Shown here: piece by piece, positions 8,380 through 17,178 of the stretch | How the letters are laid out: each line of letters begins with the position of its first letter | How positions within the stretch are numbered: the first letter of the stretch is position 1 | DNA from: JBCCGR01 sp039029195 | Lineage (GTDB): Bacteria > Pseudomonadota > Alphaproteobacteria > Rhizobiales > Rhizobiaceae | Direction: 5' to 3' | Length of the DNA stretch: 53,638 nt | NCBI GenBank assembly: GCA_039029195.1 | Contig: JBCCGR010000029.1 | Span: 1 to 53,638 of the forward strand | Position numbers and translations under genes: made by a program | The notes under the pieces: generated by a model | What the model saw: the letters and a program-made list of their open reading frames with translations, nothing else | What the model was told of the DNA's origin: nothing | Databases searched by the model: none

Positions 8380-9399
8380 CTATCGTTTCTTTCCAAACAG
8401 ACGCAATCGACTGACACCGCCATCGGGGAAAATATCGAGCCTGATATGGGTCACTGGATCATGTGTCAGAGGCTCAAACTCGTGCTCGGAATCTGCGCTC
8501 AATCTCTGCTCATCCAACAACAACGGCCAGGAAGCGCTGTCCTCACCAATCTGATCGAGGTTCGCATCATCATCCAGCGCAATCGCGCGAATGGAGCACC
8601 GATCCGGGTAGTTCCCCTTGAAGAAGGCCGTGTCGACCAGAATTTTTTCCACGGCGCCGCGATGCCCGAGCTTCAGGATACTCCAATCGTTTCCGGGAAC
8701 CCGACGCCTCGCCGTTTCCCAACCATCCCCCATATTCACGCCTTTTCCCGGTGCAATCATGTTGGCCGGCACACCGTAGTGAGCATCATTCCAGGCAACT
8801 GCAACCCCACCATTCAATTGGGCCGCAAGGTCAACCTGTTCGTCCGCCGACACCACCTCCCAGTCCTTGTGAATCTCGCCGAAAACCCGCAATCGCGCGA
8901 CACCACCATCGGGAAAAATGTTCAAACGCAGCCAGTGCCAGACCTGATCGCTCTCAACCTCAACCAGATGGTGCGAATTGCCCTGAAGTGTCATTCGAGG
9001 CACCAGTTCCACTCCTTGCGCATCATCTGCGGGTTGCTCGGGGCCGGAAAACGCTTCGACCGACGCCTCAGGTGGAAAGTTTCCGGTGAAATGGCTCGTG
9101 TCGATGTCGATGGCGCGAATTGTTCCGGCAACGCCCAGCCTGATCAGACACCAGTCATGCCCTGGAATGCGCTTGCGGCGGCTTTCCCAGCCATCCATCC
9201 ACTTGCCGTGGTCATCATATTTGTCCTCGATGAAGATCGCTGGTTCCGGCGACAACATGCGGTGCATGGGGGCAAAAAAGTCATCGGTGCAGGCCACTGC
9301 TTCAGTCCCCAGACGCGGATGGGACAGATCGACATATTTTTGTGCCATCTCGTCGACCCGATCGTCGGTTGGGCCTGCAATCCAGCGTTCATCAGCCAT
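8380..9399 (-). CDS. alc: Allantoicase
   Basis: The 339-residue protein contains two allantoicase repeats. Each has a G(D/H)(G/D)WE(T/S)xRRRxPGxDW-type motif (near residues 70-83 and 228-241) and an IDTSHFTGN or VDTAFFKGN motif. The enzyme hydrolyses allantoate to ureidoglycolate and urea in purine-nitrogen recovery. A strong Shine-Dalgarno site (GGAGGTGA) precedes the ATG. It is the first gene of an operon with allA and a DUF971 gene and diverges from moaA, sharing the intergenic region 9400-9554. Confidence 0.95.
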   Translation of the reverse strand: MADERWIAGPTDDRVDEMAQKYVDLSHPRLGTEAVACTDDFFAPMHRMLSPEPAIFIEDKYDDHGKWMDGWESRRKRIPGHDWCLIRLGVAGTIRAIDIDTSHFTGNFPPEASVEAFSGPEQPADDAQGVELVPRMTLQGNSHHLVEVESDQVWHWLRLNIFPDGGVARLRVFGEIHKDWEVVSADEQVDLAAQLNGGVAVAWNDAHYGVPANMIAPGKGVNMGDGWETARRRVPGNDWSILKLGHRGAVEKILVDTAFFKGNYPDRCSIRAIALDDDANLDQIGEDSASWPLLLDEQRLSADSEHEFEPLTHDPVTHIRLDIFPDGGVSRLRLFGKKR

Positions 9400-9488
9400 G
9401 TCTGTTCACCTCCACTCGCGACACATCGCATTTGCGTGACACTGGCCAAAAACCGCCCGTTACATCATGCGCAAATGCCCGACCGGGT

Positions 9489-9517
9489 TTGACAATCAAG
9501 GGCGGGTTCGTCAATCT
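9489..9517 (+). promoter_or_regulatory. Candidate moaA promoter
   Basis: A perfect -35 hexamer (TTGACA, 9489-9494) is followed after 17 bases by a weak -10 (CAATCT, 9512-9517). Transcription would start near 9524, about 30 bases before the moaA ATG. The -10 match is poor, so this is tentative. Confidence 0.35.
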
Positions 9518-9554
9518 CTTTTGAACCTTGAGAACCACAGCAAGTTCCATCGAA

Positions 9555-10604
9555 ATGTCATTGAATTCGCAAACCACCAGCGTTGGTTCCAGCGCAGCCG
9601 CGCCGACTGGAAACATGGTCGACCCTTTCGGCAGGCATGTTTCGTACCTTCGTGTTTCCGTGACAGATCGTTGCGATTTTCGCTGCGTCTACTGCATGGC
9701 AGAGGATATGACGTTCCTGCCGAAGCGAGAGTTGCTGACACTTGAAGAGCTTGATCGTCTTTGCACAGTGTTCGTGGAAAAGGGTGTGCGGAAGCTTCGC
9801 CTCACAGGTGGCGAACCACTGGTTCGCAAGAACATCATGTCGTTCATCAGAAGCCTCTCGCGGCACATCGACAACGGTGCGCTGGAAGAGCTGACCATCA
9901 CCACCAACGGATCGCAACTTGCGCGATACGCTGATGAACTCGCCGACTGTGGCGTTCGCCGTATCAATGTGTCGCTCGATACGCTTGATGGTCCGAAATT
10001 CAAGGAAATTACCCGTTGGGGTGACCTTGGAAAAGTGATGGAAGGCTTGCAGGCCGCGCAGAAAGCCGGACTGCAGATTAAAATCAACACGGTGGCGCTT
10101 CTCGGCGTCAATGAGTTTGAAATCACCAATATGATGCGCTGGGCACACGATCAGGGCTTCGATTTCACATTGATCGAGACCATGCCGCTCGGTGAGATTG
10201 ATCAGGATCGTACTGACCAATATCTGCCGTTGTCACTGGTTCGCCAGCGCCTGCAAGAGAAATTCACGCTGACCGGGATTCCATACAAAACCGGAGGCCC
10301 TGCGCGCTATGTGGAAGTTGCGGAAACCGGCGGGCGGCTCGGCTTCATCACACCGATGACCCATAATTTCTGCGAGAGTTGCAATCGGGTTCGGCTCACC
10401 TGCACTGGCACGTTGTACATGTGTCTGGGTCAGGATGATGCCGCCGATTTGCGGGCACCTTTGCGGGCCTCTGAAAGCAACGAACTTGTTTCACAGGCAA
10501 TCGATGAAGCCATCACCAGAAAGCCGAAAGGTCATGATTTTATCATCGACCGTGCCCAGTCCGGCCCAGCTGTTACGCGGCACATGAGTGTGACGGGCGG
10601 ATAG
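9555..10604 (+). CDS. moaA: GTP 3',8-cyclase (molybdenum cofactor biosynthesis)
   Basis: With the ATG at 9555 the protein has 349 residues. It contains the radical-SAM cluster C40-x3-C44-x2-C47 (CDFRCVYC), the LTGGEPL motif, and a second C-terminal 4Fe-4S cluster (CESCNRVRLTCTG...C). It ends in the Gly-Gly tail that MoaA needs for activity. It converts GTP to 3',8-cyclo-GTP with SAM, the first step of molybdopterin synthesis. The first 20 residues are poorly conserved in type, and an ATG at 9615 could also be the start; a TTG at 9528 is less likely. No other moa genes are nearby. It converges with uup, 3 bases between the stops. Confidence 0.95.
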   Translation: MSLNSQTTSVGSSAAAPTGNMVDPFGRHVSYLRVSVTDRCDFRCVYCMAEDMTFLPKRELLTLEELDRLCTVFVEKGVRKLRLTGGEPLVRKNIMSFIRSLSRHIDNGALEELTITTNGSQLARYADELADCGVRRINVSLDTLDGPKFKEITRWGDLGKVMEGLQAAQKAGLQIKINTVALLGVNEFEITNMMRWAHDQGFDFTLIETMPLGEIDQDRTDQYLPLSLVRQRLQEKFTLTGIPYKTGGPARYVEVAETGGRLGFITPMTHNFCESCNRVRLTCTGTLYMCLGQDDAADLRAPLRASESNELVSQAIDEAITRKPKGHDFIIDRAQSGPAVTRHMSVTGG

Positions 10605-10617
10605 GCTTTATCCGCCC
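10595..10617. terminator. 9-bp hairpin covering the stop codons of moaA and uup
   Basis: GGGCGGATA and TATCCGCCC form a perfect 9-bp stem with the 5-base loop GGCTT. The structure includes the last codons and stops of both convergent genes, so it can fold in either transcript. No clear U tract follows on either strand, so termination would be imperfect or Rho-assisted. Confidence 0.6.
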
Positions 10618-12416
10618 TCCAGCTCTTCCCGCAATATTTCAAGTTCAAGCCATCGCTCTTCCGCCGCGTCGTGACGGCTTTGGCGTTGGGTCAGTGCGGC
10701 CATCAGCTTTTCAAATTGCTTTGGATCAGTTTCGTAGAGCCCGGGTGCGGCGAGCACCCGGTTCAGCTTGTCAATTTCTCCGGCAAGTTTCTCAATTTCA
10801 GCGGGGAGCGTTTCCAGCGCGTGTTTGTCCTTGAAACTGAGTTTACCTGACTTTTCAGTGCTTTTCGACGATTCGAACTTTGGGGTCGCCTGGGTGGTGC
10901 TCGGCTTGCTGCGGTTTTTTTCATCAACTGGAGCGCTGCCGCGCTGCGCAAGCATGTCCGAATAGCCACCGGCATATTCAAGCCACCGCCCATTGCCTTC
11001 CGGCGCCAGAATTGACGTAGTGGTGCGATCAAGAAAATCGCGATCATGGCTGACAATGATGACGGTGCCTTCATAGTCGGAGATCATCTCCTGAAGGAGA
11101 TCAAGCGTTTCCAGATCAAGATCGTTGGTTGGCTCGTCGAGCACCAGAAAGTTGGACGGTGTTCGCAGACCCCTTGCCAGCTGCAGCCTGCCCTTTTCAC
11201 CGCCGGATAGAGCATGTATGGGCGTGCGCGCCTGTTCCGGCAGGAATAGGAAATCCTTCATATAAGCCATGACGTGCTTGCGCTGATCTCCGATGGCAAC
11301 AAGGTCGCCACCATCCGTCAGCGCATCGCGCAATGGCATTTCAAGATCCAGAGATTCGCGTTTCTGATCGATGATCAGTGGTTCCAGATTGAGGCCGAGC
11401 TTGACGGCACCGGCATCAGGTTCAAGATCGCCCATCAGAACCCGCAGCAAAGTGGTCTTGCCCGCTCCGTTGGGGCCGACGATACCGAGCCGGTCGCCGC
11501 GATTTACTTTGAGGGATAGCTTACTGACGATCCGCCGCTCGCCAATGGACTTCGAAATCTCTTTGGCAACAAGAACCTGTTTACCGGAGGTTGCTGCCTC
11601 GGCAACGGTAATATCCACGTTCTGCGGGAGGCTACGTTGCTCGGTGCGCGCTTTGCGCAGGCCCGCCAGCTCTTTCAGGCGTCTGACATTTCGCTTCCGA
11701 CGCCCAGAAACCCCGTGGGTGACCCAATGGTCTTCCCGGACGATCTTTCGATCAAGCTTGTGACGATCCAGTTCTTCCTGCTCAAGCACCGAGTCGCGCC
11801 AGTCTTCAAATGCATCGAAACCCTTGTTGAGAAGGCGGGTCTTTCCTCGATCCACCCAGAGCGTGGTGCGGGAAAGCGCCTTGAGGAAAGCACGGTCATG
11901 GCTGATCAATACAAGCGCAGATCGGGTTCTGCCCAGCCTCTTTTCCAGCCACACAATTGCTGGAAGATCTAAATGGTTGGTAGGCTCGTCCAACAGAAGG
12001 ATATCTGGCTGCGCGGCCAGCGTGCGAACCAGGGCCGCCCGGCGCAACTCGCCCCCCGACAGACGTGACGGGTTTTCTGTGCCCGTCAGCCCCAATTCGT
12101 TCAGCATCAGGGTTGCCGCATGATGATCGTCACTCGGCCCGAGACCTGCATCGATGTAGTCTGATACGGTATCAAATTCCGACAGGTCCGGCTCCTGAGG
12201 GAGATAGCGGATCGTCGTTCCCGGCTGGACAAAGCGGGTTCCCGTATCGCTTTCCACCATTCCTGCTGCGATTTTCAGCAATGTGGATTTGCCGGACCCG
12301 TTTCTCCCCACCACACAGAGTCGCTGGTGAGCCTCAATGGACAAATCAGCCCCCTCAAGCAGGGGTGTGGACCCGAATGTCAGGTGGATGTCTTGAAGAG
12401 TGATTAGTGGGGTCAT
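10608..12416 (-). CDS. uup: ABC-F ATPase, Uup type
   Basis: The 602-residue protein has two ATP-binding cassettes and no membrane segments. Walker A loops are at residues 37-45 (GRNGSGKST) and about 314-322 (GPNGAGKTT). Both cassettes carry LSGGE signatures and a DEPTN(H/D)LD motif typical of ABC-F proteins. A charged linker lies between them, and the C-terminus (about 530-602) is a Lys/Glu-rich coiled coil, which marks Uup rather than EttA. ABC-F proteins act on ribosomes or, for Uup, also on branched DNA structures. It is transcribed alone and converges with moaA. Confidence 0.9.
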   Translation of the reverse strand: MTPLITLQDIHLTFGSTPLLEGADLSIEAHQRLCVVGRNGSGKSTLLKIAAGMVESDTGTRFVQPGTTIRYLPQEPDLSEFDTVSDYIDAGLGPSDDHHAATLMLNELGLTGTENPSRLSGGELRRAALVRTLAAQPDILLLDEPTNHLDLPAIVWLEKRLGRTRSALVLISHDRAFLKALSRTTLWVDRGKTRLLNKGFDAFEDWRDSVLEQEELDRHKLDRKIVREDHWVTHGVSGRRKRNVRRLKELAGLRKARTEQRSLPQNVDITVAEAATSGKQVLVAKEISKSIGERRIVSKLSLKVNRGDRLGIVGPNGAGKTTLLRVLMGDLEPDAGAVKLGLNLEPLIIDQKRESLDLEMPLRDALTDGGDLVAIGDQRKHVMAYMKDFLFLPEQARTPIHALSGGEKGRLQLARGLRTPSNFLVLDEPTNDLDLETLDLLQEMISDYEGTVIIVSHDRDFLDRTTTSILAPEGNGRWLEYAGGYSDMLAQRGSAPVDEKNRSKPSTTQATPKFESSKSTEKSGKLSFKDKHALETLPAEIEKLAGEIDKLNRVLAAPGLYETDPKQFEKLMAALTQRQSRHDAAEERWLELEILREELEGG

Positions 12417-12493
12417 TGCGCCGCAAGGCTATTAAAACAAAGTGAATCGATGAATTCCTGTGATGATAGATTGTAGATCACCGGTCAAATGAT

Positions 12494-13177
12494 TCAGGCG
12501 AGAAGCGAAACATCACCCGCTTTCAACACTGCCACCGCGATGAACATTTGTCCGCCCCAGTAGAGAAACCATAGGCCGCGGCTGGTGATCGCCCGAGCCG
12601 GGCTGTTCGGTTTGAGAACGAAAAGCTCAAATGCCAAAATGACATCGGAGGAGATAAACAGTAGCGAACCGATCAACGCAACAATCAGGGGCCATGTTGT
12701 TGGGAGCAGCAATGCACACACACCAACGACGACACTGACGCAAACATACAAGGCAAAGGGATTTTTGAGGGTGCCGAGATTTGGTGCTGAAACTCTAAAA
12801 ACAACAACCCCGGTCAAAACGAGGGCAAGAGCCGCCAGTATCCGCCAAATTTCGGCGGTCAGCGCTTCCACACCAAGACCGATGTTTAAAAAGAGCGCTG
12901 CATACATCAAATGCCCAAGAAGAAAGGCGCCCAGTCCTGCAAGAAACGATCCATCGCCGTTTCTCGACAGACAGACATCCCCAACCGCACCGCAGGCCAA
13001 AGCGCCGACCAGAAGGAACGGCCCGCCCATGGCAGCGACACAGATACAGATTGATGCAACAGGCGCGAATTTGACAATCGTGCGCACCACGCCAACTGGG
13101 CGTCGCGTTAGCCAGAGGCCATAAAGCAGCGAACAAATTGCTCCGACTACCTAGAGGCCGTAGACAGTAAATTCCAT
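12494..13177 (-). pseudogene. YhhN family membrane protein (lysoplasmalogenase-like) with in-frame amber codon
   Basis: From the ATG at 13177 the frame reads MEFTVYGL, then TAG at 13153-13151, then continues in the same frame with VVGAICSLLYGLWLTRRP and a full YhhN-type membrane protein to 12494. Ignoring the stop, the product would be about 227 residues with around eight membrane helices, the normal family size. The stop falls inside the first helix. Translation could restart at GTG 13090 (198 residues), which would lose that helix. YhhN proteins include the mammalian lysoplasmalogenase TMEM86B; the bacterial role is unclear. Possible explanations are a nonsense mutation (for example TGG or CAG to TAG), a sequencing error, read-through, or use of the shorter start. 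Codon use after the stop shows no sign of decay. Confidence 0.7.
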
Positions 13178-13203
13178 CGGCCGACTGGCTCGCCTCTGAC
13201 CTA

Positions 13204-13223
13204 AAATTCACTCATGTGAATTT
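13204..13223. terminator. 8-bp hairpin just after the livF-type gene
   Basis: AAATTCAC and GTGAATTT form a perfect 8-bp stem with a 4-base loop, starting 5 bases after the stop of the ATP-binding protein gene. On the minus strand the stem is followed by TTTTA, a weak U run. It probably ends the liv-type operon before the yhhN gene, whose start is 27 bases further on. Confidence 0.55.
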
Positions 13224-13227
13224 GGGT

Positions 13228-14061
13228 CTAAATCGCCAGATATTCGTGACGAAGCTCTTCGTTATCTAGCACTTCCTGGGCCGTGCCGGTGAAGGCCACC
13301 TCGCCAGTGTCGAGAATGACGGCACGGTCTGCGAGCTTCAAAGCGGCAACAGCGTTCTGTTCAACAATAACAGTGGTGATGCCCGCTTCGCGCACCTGAA
13401 TCAGAGCCTTTTCAATGTCGTGCCGAACGACCGGAGCAAGGCCTTCATAAGGTTCGTCAAGCAGTAACAACTTGATGTCTCGCGAAAGCGCACGCGCAAT
13501 GGCAAGCATCTGTTGTTCACCGCCGGAAAGCGTGGTGCCTTCCTGCTTACGGCGTTCTTTCAGGCGAGGAAAAAGATCATACAGCCGGTCGTAGGACCAG
13601 CCTTTTTCACCTGAAATACGAGCAAGTTGGATGTTCTCTTCAACCGTCAGCCCCTGAATGATGCGGCGGTCTTCCGGCACAAGCTGGATGCCCGCAAGCG
13701 CAGCCACGTGAGCAGGCTGATCATGCAATACTTCACCGAGCAGGTGGATTTCACCAGAACGCAGCTCGGGTGATGCCGCACGAGCAATGGCGCGCAAAGT
13801 GGAAGTCTTCCCCGCACCATTGCGGCCCAGCAGCGCCAGAATTTCACCTTCCGCAATATCAAAGGAAACGTCCTGAACAATGTAGCTGTCGCCGTAATAG
13901 GCATTCAGATTGCTACAGGAAAAATAGGCTGCGGCCTCGTTCACTTTATACTCCCCCATATTGTTGATCGCACCGACGTCGCCGGCATTTTCCTTATCAG
14001 AAACAGGAAGCGATGAGGAACCCGCATCTGAGTCGTGCAAATTGTCGGGACGAACATTCAT
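13228..14061 (-). CDS. Branched-chain amino acid-type ABC transporter, ATP-binding protein (LivF-like)
   Basis: The 277-residue ATPase has Walker A GRNGAGKTS (about residue 78), signature LSGGEQQ and Walker B LLLLDEPYEGLAP, the last typical of LivF-type subunits of the HAAT family. An unusual acidic, low-complexity N-terminal extension of about 45 residues precedes the cassette. It is probably real: the ATG at 14061 overlaps the upstream gene's stop by 4 bases and has a strong GGAGG site 8 bases upstream, whereas the alternative ATG at 13959 has none. It is the last gene of a five-gene operon and energises uptake with its LivG-like partner. Confidence 0.9.
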   Translation of the reverse strand: MNVRPDNLHDSDAGSSSLPVSDKENAGDVGAINNMGEYKVNEAAAYFSCSNLNAYYGDSYIVQDVSFDIAEGEILALLGRNGAGKTSTLRAIARAASPELRSGEIHLLGEVLHDQPAHVAALAGIQLVPEDRRIIQGLTVEENIQLARISGEKGWSYDRLYDLFPRLKERRKQEGTTLSGGEQQMLAIARALSRDIKLLLLDEPYEGLAPVVRHDIEKALIQVREAGITTVIVEQNAVAALKLADRAVILDTGEVAFTGTAQEVLDNEELRHEYLAI

Positions 14062-14819
14062 ACCTGTTCCTCCCCAAGATATGCTTCGACCACTTTCGGA
14101 TTGCCCTTAACTTCGTCCGGCGTACCCTGCGCGATGATACGGCCACCTGCCAAAACGCTGATACGGTCGGCGAGTGAAAACACAACATGCATGTCGTGCT
14201 CAATGATCACTTTGGTCATTCCGCCTTCTTTGATCCGCTTCAATAGTTCGATCGTGGCGTTGGTATCATGGCGAGCCATTCCTGCCGTAGGCTCGTCGAG
14301 CAAAAGAAGACGCGGCTTTTGCACCAGGCCCATGGCCAATTCGAGCCGACGTTTGTCACCGCGGGAAAGTGCAGATGCCAGAACATCAAACTTACCGACC
14401 AGGCCAACCTCTTCCAGCGTGTGCTCGGCGAGTTCACGCACCTCTTTTTCTGTGTCGAACCGTTTGAACACCGACAGCGAAAATGCACCATCACGCTTGG
14501 ACAGAGCTGGAACCATGGTGTTTTCAAGCAGTGTCAAGTCCGGAAACACTTCCGGTGTCTGAAACACACGCGCCACACCAAGCTGGTTGATCTCGTGCGG
14601 GGCTTTGCCGGTAAGCACATCGCCGTCAAACACCACCGCGCCCCGGTCCGGCTTAAGGCGGCCAACGCAAACATTGAGCAGCGTTGATTTTCCCGCTCCG
14701 TTGGGCCCAATGATTGCGTGTGTTTCACCTTCGCGAACGTCAAGATCGACATCTGACAAGGCGTGGAGACCGGCAAAACTCTTGTGGACGTCATCCACAT
14801 GAAGAACGGTGTTATCCAT
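14058..14819 (-). CDS. Branched-chain amino acid-type ABC transporter, ATP-binding protein (LivG-like)
   Basis: The 253-residue ATPase has Walker A GPNGAGKST (about residue 39), Walker B LLLLDEPTAGMA and the VIIEHDM switch region typical of LivG-type subunits. Its signature motif reads LSRGDKRRLEL rather than LSGGQ, a variation seen in part of this family. AGGAGA lies 8 bases before the ATG. It overlaps the LivF-like gene by 4 bases and follows the LivM-like gene by 12 bases, so the three are translated together. The substrate cannot be told from this subunit. Confidence 0.92.
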   Translation of the reverse strand: MDNTVLHVDDVHKSFAGLHALSDVDLDVREGETHAIIGPNGAGKSTLLNVCVGRLKPDRGAVVFDGDVLTGKAPHEINQLGVARVFQTPEVFPDLTLLENTMVPALSKRDGAFSLSVFKRFDTEKEVRELAEHTLEEVGLVGKFDVLASALSRGDKRRLELAMGLVQKPRLLLLDEPTAGMARHDTNATIELLKRIKEGGMTKVIIEHDMHVVFSLADRISVLAGGRIIAQGTPDEVKGNPKVVEAYLGEEQV

Positions 14820-14831
14820 TATTTCGTTCTC

Positions 14832-16019
14832 CTATTCAGCCGGCTGCATGGATGCAGAGGGCATCGGGTCGCGGGGTGTGCGGCGGAACAATGCACCAAT
14901 GCGACGCAGACCTTCCATAATGCCGCCAGGCAGGAAGATCACGATGATCATGAACAAAAGGCCCAGTGTCAGATGCCAGCCCTCGCCCACAAAGATGCTT
15001 GTGATTGACACCATGAAACTGGTGAGACCTTCCGGCAGGAAGCTGAAGAAACCTTCGAGAATAACCGAATTGATCGAGGAAAAAATCTGCTCCGCATATT
15101 TGATGATCATGGCGCCCAGAACCGGGCCGACAAGTGTTCCCACACCGCCAAGGATGGTCATCAAAACCACCTCGCCCGAGGCCGTCCATTGCATGCGCTC
15201 AGCCCCCGCAATCGGATCCGTGATGGCCATCAGCGAACCAGCAACCCCAGCATAGACACCGGATATCACAAACGCAGCGATGAGATAGGGCCTCGTGTTG
15301 ATCCCGGTATAGTTCAGACGATTCTGATTGGACTTGATCGCCTTCAGCATCATGCCGAAATCGGACCGTGTAATGCGAAGCGCGACGAAGAACCCGATGA
15401 TCAAAAGTGCCGCGCAGAAATAAAACCCTTCATAGCCGCTCATTTTCATGCCGAAGAGATTTGTAATGGGTACTCCACTTTCGGCCACACCAAATGCCTG
15501 ATCGAGTATCCTAACATCGCCGTCAACAAGTGGGATCTCAGCCGTTTCCCTCAGTGCGCGAATTTGCAGGCCGGTCTCACCGTTGGTCAGGTTGAGCGCG
15601 GTGGGATCACCAAGAACCGAATAGGCAAGCGCGTAGCACATTTGTGCAAACGCCAATGTGAGGATCGAGAAGTAAATCCCCGACCGACGCAGGCTCACAT
15701 AACCGATTGCAAGTGCAAACAGGCCAGACGCAATCGCCGAGAACAGAAGCGCCGGGATGATGTTCATCGTCAGAAGCTTGAAGCTCCAGACCGCCGTATA
15801 GGATCCCACACCAATAAAGGCTGCGTGGCCGAATGACAGATATCCTGTCAGTCCGAAGAGAATGTTGAAGCCAATGGCGAACAGGCCAAATATGGCAAAC
15901 TTCTGCAGCAGATCGGGATAGTTGGCGCCAACGGGGTCGAGCCAGATTGGCATGGATAACACCGCGGCGGCAAAGCCGATGATCAACAGCCAGTCATTGC
16001 GTGATGCGTTCTTTTTCAT
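14832..16019 (-). CDS. Branched-chain amino acid-type ABC transporter, permease (LivM-like)
   Basis: The 395-residue inner-membrane protein has about eight to ten hydrophobic segments and the conserved FGLTGYLSFGHAAFIGVGSY and GGVGTLVGPVLGA motifs of LivM-type permeases. It has a periplasmic insertion around residues 140-185 and a cytoplasmic Arg-rich tail. A GGAGG site lies inside the end of the preceding permease gene, 4 bases upstream. It pairs with the LivH-like protein to form the channel. The longer-than-usual tail and insertion suggest a substrate group other than leucine itself. Confidence 0.92.
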   Translation of the reverse strand: MKKNASRNDWLLIIGFAAAVLSMPIWLDPVGANYPDLLQKFAIFGLFAIGFNILFGLTGYLSFGHAAFIGVGSYTAVWSFKLLTMNIIPALLFSAIASGLFALAIGYVSLRRSGIYFSILTLAFAQMCYALAYSVLGDPTALNLTNGETGLQIRALRETAEIPLVDGDVRILDQAFGVAESGVPITNLFGMKMSGYEGFYFCAALLIIGFFVALRITRSDFGMMLKAIKSNQNRLNYTGINTRPYLIAAFVISGVYAGVAGSLMAITDPIAGAERMQWTASGEVVLMTILGGVGTLVGPVLGAMIIKYAEQIFSSINSVILEGFFSFLPEGLTSFMVSITSIFVGEGWHLTLGLLFMIIVIFLPGGIMEGLRRIGALFRRTPRDPMPSASMQPAE

Positions 16020-16023
16020 TGGA

Positions 16024-17049
16024 TTAGTCCTCCATCACGCCCTTGCGACCCATCAGGCCGCGCGGCAAGGTCAAAAGAATGACCACGGCCACAAGGTAGA
16101 TGATGATCTGATCGATGCCGGGGAATATGGATTTCACTTGGTTCATTGAAGCGAATGATTGCAATACGCCGAGCAGGAAGCCCGCAGCGACTGCTCCACC
16201 AAGGGAACCCATTCCGCCGACAACAACCACAACAAAGGAAAGAACAAGGAAGTCCATTCCCATATGGTAATCTGGTGGCAGTATCGGCGTGTACATCACA
16301 CCCGCCATACCTGCGACAACGGCGGCGAGCCCGAATACAATCGTAAATCGCCGCTCAATATTAATCCCGAGCAAGCCAACGGTTTCCCGATCCTGCATGC
16401 CCGCACGCACCACCATCCCGAAGGTCGTGAACTGGAGGAAGGCAAAGACGGCAGCAATCACGGCACCGGAGAATAAGAAGTAGACCAGGCGCCACCACGG
16501 GTAGACGAGGTTTTCCCCAAGCCCCACCCAGGTTCCAACAGCGGCACTCCCTGCCACAACGTCAGGCGCTGCCTGCGGAATTGGGTTTGCGCCATAAAAG
16601 TGTTTGATGATTTCCTGCAACACGATCGCAAGACCGAAAGTTACCAGAATTTGGTCTGCATGAGGGCGACTGTAAAAGTGGCGGATCAGTCCACGTTCCA
16701 TGACGACCCCGATAAGCAGCATCACTGGAATGGACGCAATGATCGCGAATGGCACCGAGTAGTTGATCAAAAACTGACCGAAATCGCCCAGCCAGGCTTC
16801 AACATAGGGGGTCCGGATTTCAACCGGTGTGCCCCAGGCCGTCTTTTCAGTTTCGGACAGAACCACCTGTTCAAGGGTCAGGATCCGGTTAAGGGTGACC
16901 GCACAGAAGGCGCCCAACATGAACAGCGCACCGTGTGCAAAGTTCACCACACCCAATGTTCCGAACACCAGCGTCAACCCGAGCGCGATGAGCGCGTAGG
17001 CGCCACCTTTGTCCAAGCCATTCAAAATCTGAAGTAAAATTGCATCCAT
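16024..17049 (-). CDS. Branched-chain amino acid-type ABC transporter, permease (LivH-like)
   Basis: With the ATG at 17049 the protein has 341 residues, about eight membrane segments and the LivH motifs ALGLTLVFGTLGVVNFAHG near the N-terminus and GGMGSLGGAVAAGF near the C-terminus. An extra periplasmic stretch (about residues 60-95) follows the first helices. An upstream in-frame start near 17088 gives a charged tail with no family resemblance, so I reject it. It is the second gene of the operon, separated from the binding-protein gene by about 130 bases that contain a hairpin. Confidence 0.92.
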   Translation of the reverse strand: MDAILLQILNGLDKGGAYALIALGLTLVFGTLGVVNFAHGALFMLGAFCAVTLNRILTLEQVVLSETEKTAWGTPVEIRTPYVEAWLGDFGQFLINYSVPFAIIASIPVMLLIGVVMERGLIRHFYSRPHADQILVTFGLAIVLQEIIKHFYGANPIPQAAPDVVAGSAAVGTWVGLGENLVYPWWRLVYFLFSGAVIAAVFAFLQFTTFGMVVRAGMQDRETVGLLGINIERRFTIVFGLAAVVAGMAGVMYTPILPPDYHMGMDFLVLSFVVVVVGGMGSLGGAVAAGFLLGVLQSFASMNQVKSIFPGIDQIIIYLVAVVILLTLPRGLMGRKGVMED

Positions 17050-17132
17050 AGCCCGTACCCCGGCGCAGCGGCTCTTTTGAGGCCGCAAATTCTATCAATT
17101 CTGCGATCAGAAATGCGTCGATCCATGTCGAT

Positions 17133-17159
17133 GACCGCCCCGGATTTTCCGGGACGGTC
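17133..17159 (-). promoter_or_regulatory. Intercistronic stem-loop between binding-protein and permease genes
   Basis: On the minus-strand RNA a 12-bp stem (one G-U pair) closes a 3-base loop, 20 bases after the stop of the binding-protein gene. No U tract follows. Such structures commonly protect the 3' end of binding-protein mRNA and reduce read-through to the permeases; that role is inferred. Confidence 0.6.
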
Positions 17160-17178
17160 TGAGGTTCACGATGGCTGA

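Noticed and set aside
7780..9492. 570-residue plus-strand reading frame opposite alc and allA
   Set aside because: It is antisense to two well-recognised enzymes, has no family resemblance and is rich in His, Arg and Pro, as expected of a shadow frame.
12795..13211. 138-residue minus-strand frame overlapping the yhhN-like gene
   Set aside because: It is in another frame and does not resemble YhhN. The family sequence continues on both sides of the TAG in one frame, so no frameshift needs to be invoked.
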